DNA of 64,000 nt from Chryseobacterium sp. c4a (GCF_009900745.1 NZ_WXVU01000010.1:124074-188073); one strand, 5' to 3'; counted from the first letter of the stretch, positions 34,557 through 42,739 are shown. Numbers and translations are program-made. Notes: generated from the sequence alone by a model not told the origin.

Positions 34557-35351
34557 TTATTGCCCTGTGATTAAAAAGGTAAAAGGTCTGTTAGAATAGT
34601 TTCCGGAACCATCTCCTGTCTTTACACGAAGAATGGTATTATCGATAAAGGATATCTGACTGTTATCGGTTGTTAGTAAGATATTTCCAGGTGATGAGGT
34701 TGTTGGGTCTTTACCTAATGTAATAACACCTGGGGTTCCCTGACCATAAGCATCAAAAACATTCAGCGAAGCACCGTAGATGGTTTTTAATGGCACATCA
34801 AATTTAATATCATAGATTCCTTGTCCAGGATTTGATACGGTATATCCGCTTCCATAAATTTGAGTGATTCCTCCTTTGGACGACGATTGCCCTGTAACTG
34901 TTCCTACATTGTAGATAGTTCCTACGGCGCCACCAATTACTCTATTATTTGGAATTGTTGTAGTACCTGCTGTAGTAGTATTAAACCTGACGAAAATAGT
35001 CCCTCCCAGATATCTTGTAGCATTGGTTGTTGTATTGCTTAAGGTTTTAAAAGAGATCCACTGGGTTCCATTGAAATAGAAGTATCCAACATCGGTAACA
35101 TTAATTGTCTGTCCTGCTGGTGCAGAATCTGCGACAGTCACATATACTAATGCACCTTCTTGTACAGGAGTATATGTTTTAGCCCTCAATTGCTGACCTG
35201 TAAGACGTGGTGCAACAATGCCATCCGGTACTGCAATATTGTTTCCCTTTATATCTAGGGTAGCGTTAGGTGATGAGGTATTTATACCAACCTGAGCTTG
35301 GTTAAAAGAAAAAAAGGCGAAAAAAGTGAAGGCGAAAAAATTTTTTTTCAT
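34557..35351 (-). CDS. Exported VGINT-module surface protein, paralog A, first gene of the operon
   Basis: A 264-residue exported protein. Start at 35351 gives the signal peptide MKKNFFAFTFFAFFSFNQAQ; the longer frame from 35399 adds 16 unlikely residues. The module reads VGINTSSPNATLDIKGN, GIVAPRLTGQQLRAKTYTP, GALVYVTVAD, VGYFYFNGTQWISF; the C-domain reads ATRYLGGTIFVRF, GYTVSNPGQGIYDIKFDVPL and ILRVKTGDGSGNYSNRPFTF. Upstream is a promoter box (35469-35462) inside a block also found at 38944-39469. It is the first of three tightly packed paralogs. Confidence 0.74.
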   Translation of the reverse strand: MKKNFFAFTFFAFFSFNQAQVGINTSSPNATLDIKGNNIAVPDGIVAPRLTGQQLRAKTYTPVQEGALVYVTVADSAPAGQTINVTDVGYFYFNGTQWISFKTLSNTTTNATRYLGGTIFVRFNTTTAGTTTIPNNRVIGGAVGTIYNVGTVTGQSSSKGGITQIYGSGYTVSNPGQGIYDIKFDVPLKTIYGASLNVFDAYGQGTPGVITLGKDPTTSSPGNILLTTDNSQISFIDNTILRVKTGDGSGNYSNRPFTFLITGQ

Positions 35352-35461
35352 ATGTGTATCGTTTAATAAAATGTGTTTGTTGTAATCTTCAATTTTCACA
35401 TCCGAATTACTTCAGCAAATCTCATTTTATTATGCAATACAAGTGTAATATCACACTATGA

Positions 35462-35469
35462 CAAAGATA
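35462..35469 (-). promoter_or_regulatory. -7 promoter box of the surface-protein operon
   Basis: Reverse strand reads TATCTTTG, 111 bases before paralog A. The matching position in the duplicated copy reads TACATTTG, so the TAnnTTTG pattern is kept while other bases changed. Confidence 0.5.
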
Positions 35470-35601
35470 CTACCCTTCATAAAAATCATATATGACACAG
35501 GTATTACTTCCTTATTAATATATTGATTATTACCTTCTTAATAGTTTTTATATGCTTTTTTGTTTTTGTTGATATTTTAAGATATTTTTATTTATACTTA
35601 G

Positions 35602-35648
35602 AAAAAAATAAACGGTGAACCTTCCATTTTGGAAAAATCCACCGTTTA
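35602..35648 (-). terminator. Intrinsic terminator after the TPR/HTH regulator gene
   Basis: TAAACGGTGGA and its complement around TTTCCAAAATGGAA form a long hairpin with a T-run on the minus strand, 32 bases past the regulator stop. A copy lies at 39128-39175. Confidence 0.8.
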
Positions 35649-35679
35649 CGGATTGCAGAAAACTTAGTACATTTTACAT

Positions 35680-37113
35680 CTAAGACATCTGATCAAAATA
35701 ATCATAAATATCTACATTGCTGGATATACCTAATTTTTTTCTTATCCTGTTTTTTCTTTTTTGAACAGAAGCATGCTGTATGACCAAGTTCTGTGCAATT
35801 TCTTTGGAAGAAAAATGCAATTTGAGCATAGCACAAAATACAATCTCTGTATTTTCAAGATTAGGGTTAATCTCCAAGAGTTTCAATACGAATTGAGGAT
35901 ATACCTCTTTGAATTTCGCCAAAAAGTATGAATCATTTTTTTGGGCAAGTTTAATCAATTCTTCGCCGCTCTTATCCTCCAGCTTATCTTTCAGTATCTC
36001 TGCTTCGGTTTTCAAAGCCATTTTATTTACCTTAAGCTTTCTTGTCCATAGGTAAATGAATATACCGGCAATGATTACCACAACCATCAACAGACCTATA
36101 AGAATACGGGTATTACTGAGTTCCTGATGTTCTTGTTGTTTTGTATCCGCAATCAGTTTTCTATTGACGGTATTAATGCCTATGCTTCTATTGTTAAACA
36201 TCTGATCCCGTGCTTTTTGAGATAATTCCGAATAATATATTTCCTTCTGCTTATCTCCCTTCTCTTTATAAAAATTGTACAGGCTATCATATAAAAACGG
36301 AGTAAGATGAATCGATGAGATTGAATTATTAATGTTGAGAGCTTTATTCAACAGCATTTCAGCATTACTGAATTGCTTCATCGCCGTATAATAACGTGCC
36401 GCAATATAATATGCATAGGCTTGAATTTCTTTATCTCCTTTTACATCTTTTACAGTGTTTAACGTTTTTTCAACATAAGTAGCTGCTGAATCCAACTTAT
36501 TGGAAACCAATTGCATTTCTGCCAAAGAAGCAAGAGTATTTACCTTATTGAGAGCAGTACTTGAATTGTTCAATGCCTTATGGAAATAAATTGCAGCCGA
36601 ATCCGTTTTAAGAGTAGTCGCTAAAAAATAAGCCCTTACCTGATATATCTTATCCATCTGATACATCTTCTGCTCTTCCGGATTACATTTTTTCATGTAG
36701 TACAATGCTTTGTTGTTATAAGCCAAAGCGAAATGATCGGTAATATTTACTCTGTAGTTAAGAAATGCCAGTGTATTATAAAAATAAGCCTTTAATGCAT
36801 TATTGTCCGATTGGATAAGAATAACTTCCGCTTTCTGCAGTAACTCAGTAGCTGGGATAAAATTACCCTTATTAATTTCATCCGAAGCCGTATTAATATA
36901 ACAGTGCGCTTTCCCGTCATTATAGCCCTTTTCTTCTGCTATTTTAAGATATTTATTATTGATTGCATTATAAGCTTTATAATCTTCTATCGGAAAATGC
37001 TCTATTTCCTTTTGCAGCGGATAATTGAAATTTTGATTGAATGCCTCCTGTGATGAATTAGTGCATGAATATAAAAGGAAAAATAAATAAAATGAATAGA
37101 TGAACCTGGTCAT
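35680..37113 (-). CDS. TPR lipoprotein-like membrane regulator with C-terminal HTH
   Basis: A 477-residue regulator of a type common in Flavobacteriia. The N-terminus MTRFIYSFYLFFLLYSCTNS has a lipobox-like LYSC; TPR-like helical repeats fill residues about 40-300; one membrane helix (ILIGLLMVVVIIAGIFIYLW, about 333-352); a coiled-coil linker; then a DNA-binding region with FSSKEIAQNLVIQHASVQKR and KNRIRKKLG, a LuxR/GerE-like helix-turn-helix. Such proteins are thought to sense periplasmic or envelope signals and act on nearby genes. It lies between the surface operon and a further surface gene, and its 3' end is duplicated beside that gene, which supports local control of the surface genes. 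Confidence 0.82.
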   Translation of the reverse strand: MTRFIYSFYLFFLLYSCTNSSQEAFNQNFNYPLQKEIEHFPIEDYKAYNAINNKYLKIAEEKGYNDGKAHCYINTASDEINKGNFIPATELLQKAEVILIQSDNNALKAYFYNTLAFLNYRVNITDHFALAYNNKALYYMKKCNPEEQKMYQMDKIYQVRAYFLATTLKTDSAAIYFHKALNNSSTALNKVNTLASLAEMQLVSNKLDSAATYVEKTLNTVKDVKGDKEIQAYAYYIAARYYTAMKQFSNAEMLLNKALNINNSISSIHLTPFLYDSLYNFYKEKGDKQKEIYYSELSQKARDQMFNNRSIGINTVNRKLIADTKQQEHQELSNTRILIGLLMVVVIIAGIFIYLWTRKLKVNKMALKTEAEILKDKLEDKSGEELIKLAQKNDSYFLAKFKEVYPQFVLKLLEINPNLENTEIVFCAMLKLHFSSKEIAQNLVIQHASVQKRKNRIRKKLGISSNVDIYDYFDQMS

Positions 37114-37861
37114 GGTTTTGTATTAGAGCTGAAATGGCTTTGTATTAGCAGTAAATATAAAAAAAATATAAATATATATGATGCAAAACTTTTGGAGGCT
37201 ACGCTATTAGCTATTTATCCTCTTTGTAAAAATAAAGTTGATAAAATAATAATTTAATTATAACACTTAATTCCTTTGCTGCTTGTTCTTTTACCAAAAC
37301 AGACAATCTTCCTTTAAGTTCCAACATTTTTTTTCCAAATCAATCGGCACACCATTGTTGAGCCGTAACAGTGCTGAATTTACCCTATTGATTTTTATTC
37401 TCTTATTTTGATCTAAAAGACTCCCTAGAAAATCATATACTTTACCTGATTCCATTTATTGTGAGCTTGCATTAATCAAACTTCGCTATGGTGAAAAGCA
37501 GATAATAAAAGACTGATATGAACTGTTCATATCTGAATCTCCATTTTATCAGGACTAGTATAAAAAGGAAAAGTACTTCTAAAAAATGATTTACAAGAGA
37601 TGTTTTTTTCTATTGAATACGGATAGGCAAAACGTTCATAACTTAATTGCTTCAGTTCATTCTCGCTGACTTGTATTGAAAGAGTGCGCATATTTTGTGA
37701 TTTTGAACTCTACAAAACTGGCACTCTTTCTTTTATTTTTCAAGTCACTTTTTATCCCTTACGAAGTTATAGTCAAATCATTACTCCAGGATAGACTTAG
37801 TTCCCTTTTTTATTAGATTATAAAATATACAAGCAATAAAATATTACGATAAATAAGAAAA
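37114..37861. other. Long intergenic region with a perfect palindrome, a large hairpin and a short split frame
   Basis: No convincing gene. Visible items: (1) GATATGAAC-T-GTTCATATC, a perfect 9-bp inverted repeat at 37515-37533, operator-like; (2) GAAAGAGTGC (37678-37687) and GCACTCTTTC (37721-37730) with a nested TTTTGT/ACAAAA pair and a following T-rich run; (3) a minus-strand frame 37455-37291 of 54 codons (MESGKVYDFLGSLLDQNKRI...) that would continue in another frame after a run of eight A. It is the upstream region of the regulator gene. AT-rich, probably relics of rearrangement. Confidence 0.4.
37515..37533. promoter_or_regulatory. Perfect 19-bp operator-like palindrome
   Basis: GATATGAAC, one T, GTTCATATC. 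Nine-base arms without mismatch, no T-run, 400 bases upstream of the regulator gene. It could be a protein-binding site. Confidence 0.35.
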
Positions 37862-38590
37862 TTAATATTCGGTAGCTATCATAGCTTGTTTTATTGTACC
37901 TCCAACATCAATTAAATTTCCTTCTAAAATGATCTCCTTACCATCCGTTAAATCATAAATTCTAAAAACATTCAGCTCATTAGTAGCTCCCACGATTGTG
38001 GATCCCGGGATTCTACTCCATGCAGTAGTAGCATTACTGTTATTGGGTGATACACTTGATGATTGTGATGAAGGAGCCCAATTTTCACTTACAAAAACAG
38101 ATATAGGTCTATTACTTCCCGTATTTGATTTCATTTCCCACCAATTATTAATCCCGGTACCATTATATCTAAAAGAATAGGTTCCCGATTTTGTAGTTAA
38201 TACATTAGCACTAGAAGAGTTTGTTAATCTCATTTTTACAACAGAACTTCCTTCTAAAGGATTATTAGTGACTGTGTTAAAAAGAACCCATACGGTTCCG
38301 TCAAAATAATAATATCCTGCACTTGTAACATTTACCGTTTTTCCTGCAGGGGCAGAGTCTGCCTGTGTTACATACACTATTGCGCCTGTATGATCAGCCG
38401 CTGTATATACAGGTGATTTTGTCCTCAAATTGTCCCCTGAAATTCTAGGTGCAATAATTCCATCAGCAGCAGTACCTGCAGGCTGAGCAATAATATCCAA
38501 AGTCGCTTTTGGTGATGGTGTATTAATTCCGACCTGGGAATATGAAAATGTTGCAATAGTTAAAAAAAATAAAATTTCTAATTTTTTCAT
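37862..38590 (-). CDS. Exported VGINT-module surface protein, separate copy
   Basis: A 242-residue exported protein: signal peptide (MKKLEILFFLTIATFSYSQ), then VGINTPSPKATLDIIAQ, GIIAPRISGDNLRTKSPVYT, GAIVYVTQADSAPAGKTVNV and AGYYYFDGTVWVLF, closest in this part to paralog A of the main operon. The C-terminal domain (about residues 110-242) is unrelated to the A-C type and reads like a different beta-rich tip (FRYNGTGINNWWEMKSN, FRIYDLTDGKEIILEGNLID). So module and tip are exchanged independently. It lies downstream of the duplicated promoter block. Confidence 0.74.
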   Translation of the reverse strand: MKKLEILFFLTIATFSYSQVGINTPSPKATLDIIAQPAGTAADGIIAPRISGDNLRTKSPVYTAADHTGAIVYVTQADSAPAGKTVNVTSAGYYYFDGTVWVLFNTVTNNPLEGSSVVKMRLTNSSSANVLTTKSGTYSFRYNGTGINNWWEMKSNTGSNRPISVFVSENWAPSSQSSSVSPNNSNATTAWSRIPGSTIVGATNELNVFRIYDLTDGKEIILEGNLIDVGGTIKQAMIATEY

Positions 38591-38990
38591 ATATTTTTGT
38601 TTTTATAATATAAAAGTTATATTATTTTGTTTTTGGCAATACAAAAGTCTTATTTTGCCCAACGGTGGCTAACCTTAGCTGCATTTTTTTACTTTTTATT
38701 GTAGCTATTAATTGAAATTAAGAACCACATAAGTCGAAAAAGATTTAGATTATTGTTTTGAATTCATCTTAAAATATACCGCCTGCCGTTCAGTTTATAA
38801 AGGTAAAGGGCATTCTTATTGCTAGTAATAAAATGGTATAAAAACAGAGCCTTGGGGCATTATAAAAGTTTTCATTTTGATTTATTTTGTGTTTATTTTT
38901 CATTTTATCTTTTTCCGGTATTTTTACCATTCATTAATGTTAGGCAAATCTCATTTTATTATGTAATACAGGTGTAATATCATGATATGA

Positions 38991-38998
38991 CAAATGTA
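38991..38998 (-). promoter_or_regulatory. -7 promoter box in the duplicated segment
   Basis: Reverse strand reads TACATTTG (full TAnnTTTG), at the position equivalent to 35462-35469; about 400 bases before the surface gene at 38590. Confidence 0.4.
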
Positions 38999-39127
38999 CT
39001 ACCGCCGATAAAATAACATATGACACAGGTGTTACTCTTATCTCAACCTATTGATTATTGGATTCTTAATAGTTTTTTTTCCTATTTGTTTTTGTTCATA
39101 TTTTAAGATATTTTTATTTATACTTAG

Positions 39128-39175
39128 AAAAAAATAAACGGTGGATCCTTCCATTTTGGAAAAATCCACCGTTTA
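39128..39175 (-). terminator. Terminator of the relic regulator (duplicate of 35602-35648)
   Basis: TAAACGGTGGAT and ATCCACCGTTTA arms, better paired than copy 1, with a T-run on the minus strand. Confidence 0.7.
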
Positions 39176-39206
39176 AGGATTGCAGAAAACTTGGTACATT
39201 TTACGT

Positions 39207-39469
39207 CTAAGACACCCGATCAAAATAATCATAAATATCTACATCACCGGGTATACCTAATTTTTTTCTTATCCTGTTTTTTCTTTTTTGAACAGAGGTA
39301 GACTGTATTACCGAATTCTGTACAATTTCTTTGAAAGAAAAATGTAATTTGAGCTAGCACAAAATATAATCTCTGTATTTTCAAGATTAGGGTTAATCTC
39401 TAAGAGTTTCAATACGAATTGAGGATATAGCTCTTTGAATTTTGCCAAAAAGAATGAATCATTTTTTTG
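39207..39469 (-). pseudogene. Relic of a second TPR/HTH regulator (3' end only, frameshifted)
   Basis: The minus strand reads ...KKLGIPGDVDIYDYFDRVS then TAG, matching the end of the intact regulator (KKLGISSNVDIYDYFDQMS). Going upstream the match continues through the helix-turn-helix region, but GAGCATAGC of the intact gene is GAGCTAGC here (near 39353), a one-base loss that breaks the frame. The match ends abruptly at 39469, about 390 codons short of a full gene. It is therefore a dead fragment of a paralogous regulator gene. Confidence 0.85.
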
Positions 39470-39517
39470 TAAAAAAACTCAAGGTAGAAATAGTGCGACA
39501 ATCTGCGTTCGAAATAG

Positions 39518-39548
39518 TTGTGATAAAAATCAAATTGTTATAATTTTG
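39518..39548 (+). promoter_or_regulatory. Promoter of the acid phosphatase lipoprotein gene
   Basis: TTG (39518-39520), 20 bases, then TAATTTTG (39541-39548), a full TAnnTTTG match, 19 bases before the ATG. Confidence 0.6.
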
Positions 39549-39567
39549 TCTTCTCTATTTTAATTCA

Positions 39568-40392
39568 ATGAAAAATTTCAAGTTCATTATCGCAAGCTGT
39601 GCCTTTGCTTTGACTTTGTCATGTAAAACAGCGACTCCAGTTGCCAATACATCAACTCAGAATACCCCTTATCAAAACCTTGGACGTGATGGGAAAATAT
39701 ATGCTGCATTTTACCAACAGCGTTCTGCGGAATATGAAGCTCTTTGCTTACAAGCTTATAATATTGCTAAACTTCGTTTGGATGAAGCTTTGGCTCAAAA
39801 ATCTGAGAAGCCTTTGGCCATTATCTCGGATATTGATGAAACCTTTTTAGATAATTCATATTATGCAGTTGAACGTGCTAAGGTGGGAAAAGATTATGAT
39901 CAAAAAACATGGGAAGAATGGACGGCTAAAGGTATTGCCAAGCCATTGACCGGCTCTCAGGAATTCTATCAGTATGCAGCAAGTAAAGGAATACAGGTTT
40001 TCTATGTGACCAACCGTTTGGAGCAGGAGCGCACAGGAACTTTGAACAATTTGAAAAAATACAATTTTCCTATTCAAAACGAGAATCATCTTATTGTTCG
40101 ATCTAAAGAAAGCAGTAAAGAAAACCGTCGACTTGATATCGCTAAAAACTATAATATTGTTTTATTATTAGGTGATAATCTTGCTGATTTCTCTAATTTA
40201 TTTGATAAAAAATCTGAAACTGAGCGATCTGCAGCAGTGAAAAACTCTGCCAATGAATTTGGTAAAAAATTCATTATTATTCCTAATGTAGGATATGGAG
40301 ACTGGGAGGCTTCATTTTACAATTACAAATATGATTACACTCCTTCGAAAAAAGACTCTTTAATGTACAATGCTGTAAAGGCAACTCCTTAA
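39568..40392 (+). CDS. 5'-nucleotidase, lipoprotein e(P4) family (HAD acid phosphatase)
   Basis: A 274-residue lipoprotein: MKNFKFIIASCAFALTLSCK has its lipobox Cys at residue 19. The HAD catalytic motif is AIISDIDETFLDNSYY (nucleophile in DIDET, about residue 92), followed by VFYVTNRLEQERTGTLNNLK and LLLGDNLADFSNLF, which carry motifs II to IV of the class B/C acid phosphatases. The e(P4) family dephosphorylates nucleotides such as NMN at the outer membrane. It has its own promoter and terminator. It stands next to the surface locus but probably has no link to it. Confidence 0.9.
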   Translation: MKNFKFIIASCAFALTLSCKTATPVANTSTQNTPYQNLGRDGKIYAAFYQQRSAEYEALCLQAYNIAKLRLDEALAQKSEKPLAIISDIDETFLDNSYYAVERAKVGKDYDQKTWEEWTAKGIAKPLTGSQEFYQYAASKGIQVFYVTNRLEQERTGTLNNLKKYNFPIQNENHLIVRSKESSKENRRLDIAKNYNIVLLLGDNLADFSNLFDKKSETERSAAVKNSANEFGKKFIIIPNVGYGDWEASFYNYKYDYTPSKKDSLMYNAVKATP

Positions 40393-40430
40393 TATAAACT
40401 GATCTGATATATTTATCATATTCTTTCAGA

Positions 40431-40466
40431 AAAAACCCTCACAGCTTTTACTGTGAGGATTTTTAT
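40431..40466 (+). terminator. Intrinsic terminator after the acid phosphatase gene
   Basis: CCTCACAG and CTGTGAGG arms around a CTTTTA loop, A-run before and T-rich run after. Confidence 0.8.
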
Positions 40467-40493
40467 TAATTTTCCGAAAACAACTTACATAAA

Positions 40494-40760
40494 ATGAACC
40501 AACTAAACCGGCATAAAACAGCTACTGCATTTGGTAATACGGCAATTCTCAGCTTGGGAATGTTTATTATTACCTTTTTTGGAATTATTAAAAATACTCA
40601 TTTTTTGGTGGAAGTACTTTGTTTATTACTCTCCTATATTTCGTCTATAGTAGCTATTATTCTCCAAAGACGTAACCCGCTCTGGTGGATTATTCTTTTT
40701 ATAAACATAGGTATTACTCTTATTCTTTGGCAATTATCCAATCTGATTCTTCCCCTTTAG
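40494..40760 (+). CDS. Small membrane protein, function unknown
   Basis: An 88-residue protein with three hydrophobic stretches (about residues 16-33, 36-56 and 64-86) and few charged residues. Length and plan fit small uncharacterised inner-membrane proteins; no family is recognised. A one-mismatch box TAATTTTC (40467-40474) lies 19 bases before the ATG, matching the spacing seen for other genes here, which supports it as a real, separately transcribed gene. Confidence 0.6.
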   Translation: MNQLNRHKTATAFGNTAILSLGMFIITFFGIIKNTHFLVEVLCLLLSYISSIVAIILQRRNPLWWIILFINIGITLILWQLSNLILPL

Positions 40761-41127
40761 CCTATCCTACTTTTATAAGAATAAAAGCTACGCTTCACAT
40801 CATAAAAATTCCGTTTCATCGGCTGATTTCGCAGGATCAGTTTAACTTTTCCTAAGACAGATTACAATTCACACTATTTTTACAGGGATAAGCTTTAATC
40901 GGGAAGCCGTTATAAAAGTTAGTTTTAATTATTATTAAGGAAACATTGATTAAGTATCAATAAAAATCTTTTTTGTGCAAATTATTCCTTGTAGCCACTT
41001 ATGGCTAAACTATACACTTAATCATGTTTGGGTAGGATTGGTTTATTCCAATCCTATTTTTGTTTTGCAAACCTTGTATTCATCCAAAAACAGAGCCCTT
41101 ACAGGATGTAAAGGTTCTTTTTATTTT
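40761..41127. other. Intergenic region with two terminator-like hairpins
   Basis: No protein gene of note. TAGGATTGG-TTTATT-CCAATCCTA at 41033-41056 followed by five T is a strong plus-strand terminator with no coding gene close before it; a small GCC/GGC hairpin precedes it. A second imperfect hairpin at about 41090-41118, with T-runs on both strands, fits the end of the MgtC-like gene. A small RNA ending at 41061 is possible. Confidence 0.45.
41033..41061 (+). terminator. Orphan plus-strand terminator
   Basis: Nine-base perfect arms TAGGATTGG / CCAATCCTA, six-base loop, then TTTTTG. The nearest plus-strand stop is 270 bases upstream. Confidence 0.65.
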
Positions 41128-41760
41128 TTAAAACTTAAATTCGTCTATGGCAGAATCATTCAATAGTATTTTTGTACAAATCTCATGATTTCTGGCAGCT
41201 CCCTGTACTCTCCAGATTGCTGTATATTTTTCCCCACTTTTCATTTGCTTTCCTCTGATGGATTTTAAACCATTTTCTTTAAAAAGGGTTTCATATTTTT
41301 CTATCACTCCTTCTTCATAAGAAAGTGTAATCTGATAGATATATCGGGTACTGATCCTGTCAATAATATCCTGGATATATTTGAACATAATAAGCAGTAA
41401 AAACACAACTACAGAGCCAATGGTGGCTTCTTCATAATATCCGGCTCCTATTGTCATTCCTAATGCAGCACAGATCCATATCGTAACAGCCGTTGTAAGT
41501 CCAGAAACTCTGTTATCTTCTTTAAAGATGACCCCTGCTCCCACAAAACCTATTCCAGTGATGATATTGGCCGCAATACGATCCGGACTTCCTGATTCCC
41601 CCAGATTCATAGAAAGCATGGTAAAGATACAAGCACCCAAGGTCACTAATATCATGGTTCTCAACCCTGCTGACTTCAATTGATATTCTCTTTCAATCCC
41701 AATTATACCTCCTACAACTACTGAAAACAAAATGGGAAGGATATTATCTAACAAATTCAT
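41128..41760 (-). CDS. MgtC/SapB family membrane protein
   Basis: A 210-residue protein starting MNLLDNILPILFSVVVGGII. The MgtC signature GGIIGIEREYQLKSAGLRTM is present at residues 16-35, followed by four more hydrophobic helices (to about residue 125) and a soluble C-terminal domain. A much earlier in-frame ATG (41871) would add 37 residues crossing a terminator hairpin, so it is rejected. MgtC-like proteins affect growth at low magnesium and ATP synthase activity in pathogens; the role of this one is unknown. Confidence 0.88.
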   Translation of the reverse strand: MNLLDNILPILFSVVVGGIIGIEREYQLKSAGLRTMILVTLGACIFTMLSMNLGESGSPDRIAANIITGIGFVGAGVIFKEDNRVSGLTTAVTIWICAALGMTIGAGYYEEATIGSVVVFLLLIMFKYIQDIIDRISTRYIYQITLSYEEGVIEKYETLFKENGLKSIRGKQMKSGEKYTAIWRVQGAARNHEICTKILLNDSAIDEFKF

Positions 41761-41826
41761 TGGCTTTGTTTTTTCTATGGTTAAATGTATTTGATTTTTT
41801 TCAATTGAGAAATAGGTTTTCTGAAC

Positions 41827-41858
41827 AAAAAAACCGCTGTAATAACAACGGTTTTTAT
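41827..41858 (-). terminator. Intrinsic terminator after the SH3-like exported protein gene
   Basis: AAAACCG and CGGTTTT arms with a 13-base loop and T-run on the minus strand, 19 bases past the stop at 41877. Confidence 0.75.
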
Positions 41859-41876
41859 TTATTGTAAACAAAAAAC

Positions 41877-42722
41877 TTATTTAAGCTTATAAGAACTTCC
41901 GTTCCAAAGATACGTTTTGGAAGAATGTTTTTTCTTCTCTCTATCTTTATCATCGGTTTCCATATCTTCTACCTTCAGGATAATTGCATTAGAAATTCCT
42001 CCTTTATCATTAGGAAAAACATATTCTTCACTGTGATAATATACTCCTGCATCCCCTACATTCATCAGTTGTGGTAATGTAATAAGTTTTTTATCCTTAT
42101 AAAGGACGTATTGATCATAAGTTGCAATACCACAAGCTTCACCGGATACCATTGCCTTTAAGGTAAATTCTACATCCTGTAATTTGTGATTGCTTTCCAT
42201 ATTAAAGGAAGCTGTACTCAGCTCCTCTCCTCTTCCGGTATCAAAATAGACCTCATCAATAAGAGTATTGCCTTCCATTACTTTTATTCCGGCAATATTC
42301 TGTTTCTCGGTTTCATTCAAAGATTTGTTTTTTCTATCCACAGTTTTTGAAAGCCCGAAAAGAAAATCGTATCCGTTTTTATTGCGGTATCCTACACATA
42401 GATTTCCGCCCCAAATATACCCTTCAGTTATCATTTCTCCTTTTTGATAAGAAATTTTATACCAATGGGCTCTTCTTTCTCCCAACTGTAAGACGGGTAA
42501 CGTTTCTTCTTTTTTAAGAATCATTATCTGCTGATTGCTCTGCAGTGAATCCAGAATTTGGGCATTAACACCCGGTTCCTTTCTTACTCTTGTCCAGTCT
42601 GTAAAAATCTTCTGGCTTTTGTTTTCTGTAAAGTTGAAAACACCATCTGCATATACTTCATTTTCCTGCGCTGTAAAGAATTGCAATGTCAGTAAAAATA
42701 AAGCCGTCAATAAGGTTTTCAT
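41877..42722 (-). CDS. Exported SH3-like domain protein
   Basis: A 281-residue exported protein with signal peptide MKTLLTALFLLTLQFFTAQ. Residues about 35-110 have the bacterial SH3 plan: DWTRVRKEPGVNAQILDSLQ, then WYKISYQKGEMITEGYIWGG. The C-terminal two thirds are beta-rich and unassigned (EEYVFPNDKGGISNAIILKV). It follows prmA by 17 bases and ends in a terminator, so it is in the prmA transcript. Cell-wall or ligand binding in the periplasm is possible but not shown. Confidence 0.65.
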   Translation of the reverse strand: MKTLLTALFLLTLQFFTAQENEVYADGVFNFTENKSQKIFTDWTRVRKEPGVNAQILDSLQSNQQIMILKKEETLPVLQLGERRAHWYKISYQKGEMITEGYIWGGNLCVGYRNKNGYDFLFGLSKTVDRKNKSLNETEKQNIAGIKVMEGNTLIDEVYFDTGRGEELSTASFNMESNHKLQDVEFTLKAMVSGEACGIATYDQYVLYKDKKLITLPQLMNVGDAGVYYHSEEYVFPNDKGGISNAIILKVEDMETDDKDREKKKHSSKTYLWNGSSYKLK

Positions 42723-42739
42723 ATTTGTATTTCGTTTTT

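Larger units (their letters stand above)
35415..35943. repeat. Duplicated segment, copy 1 (promoter block plus regulator 3' end)
   Basis: This segment aligns by eye with 38944-39469 over its whole length with scattered differences. It contains the promoter block for the surface operon, the regulator terminator, and the last ~88 codons of the regulator gene. The match stops sharply after ATTTTTTTG in both copies. Confidence 0.85.
38944..39469. repeat. Duplicated segment, copy 2
   Basis: Counterpart of 35415-35943: same promoter block (TACATTTG at 38998-38991), same terminator hairpin, and the relic of the regulator 3' end. About 354 bases, without counterpart in copy 1, lie between it and the surface gene. 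Confidence 0.85.
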
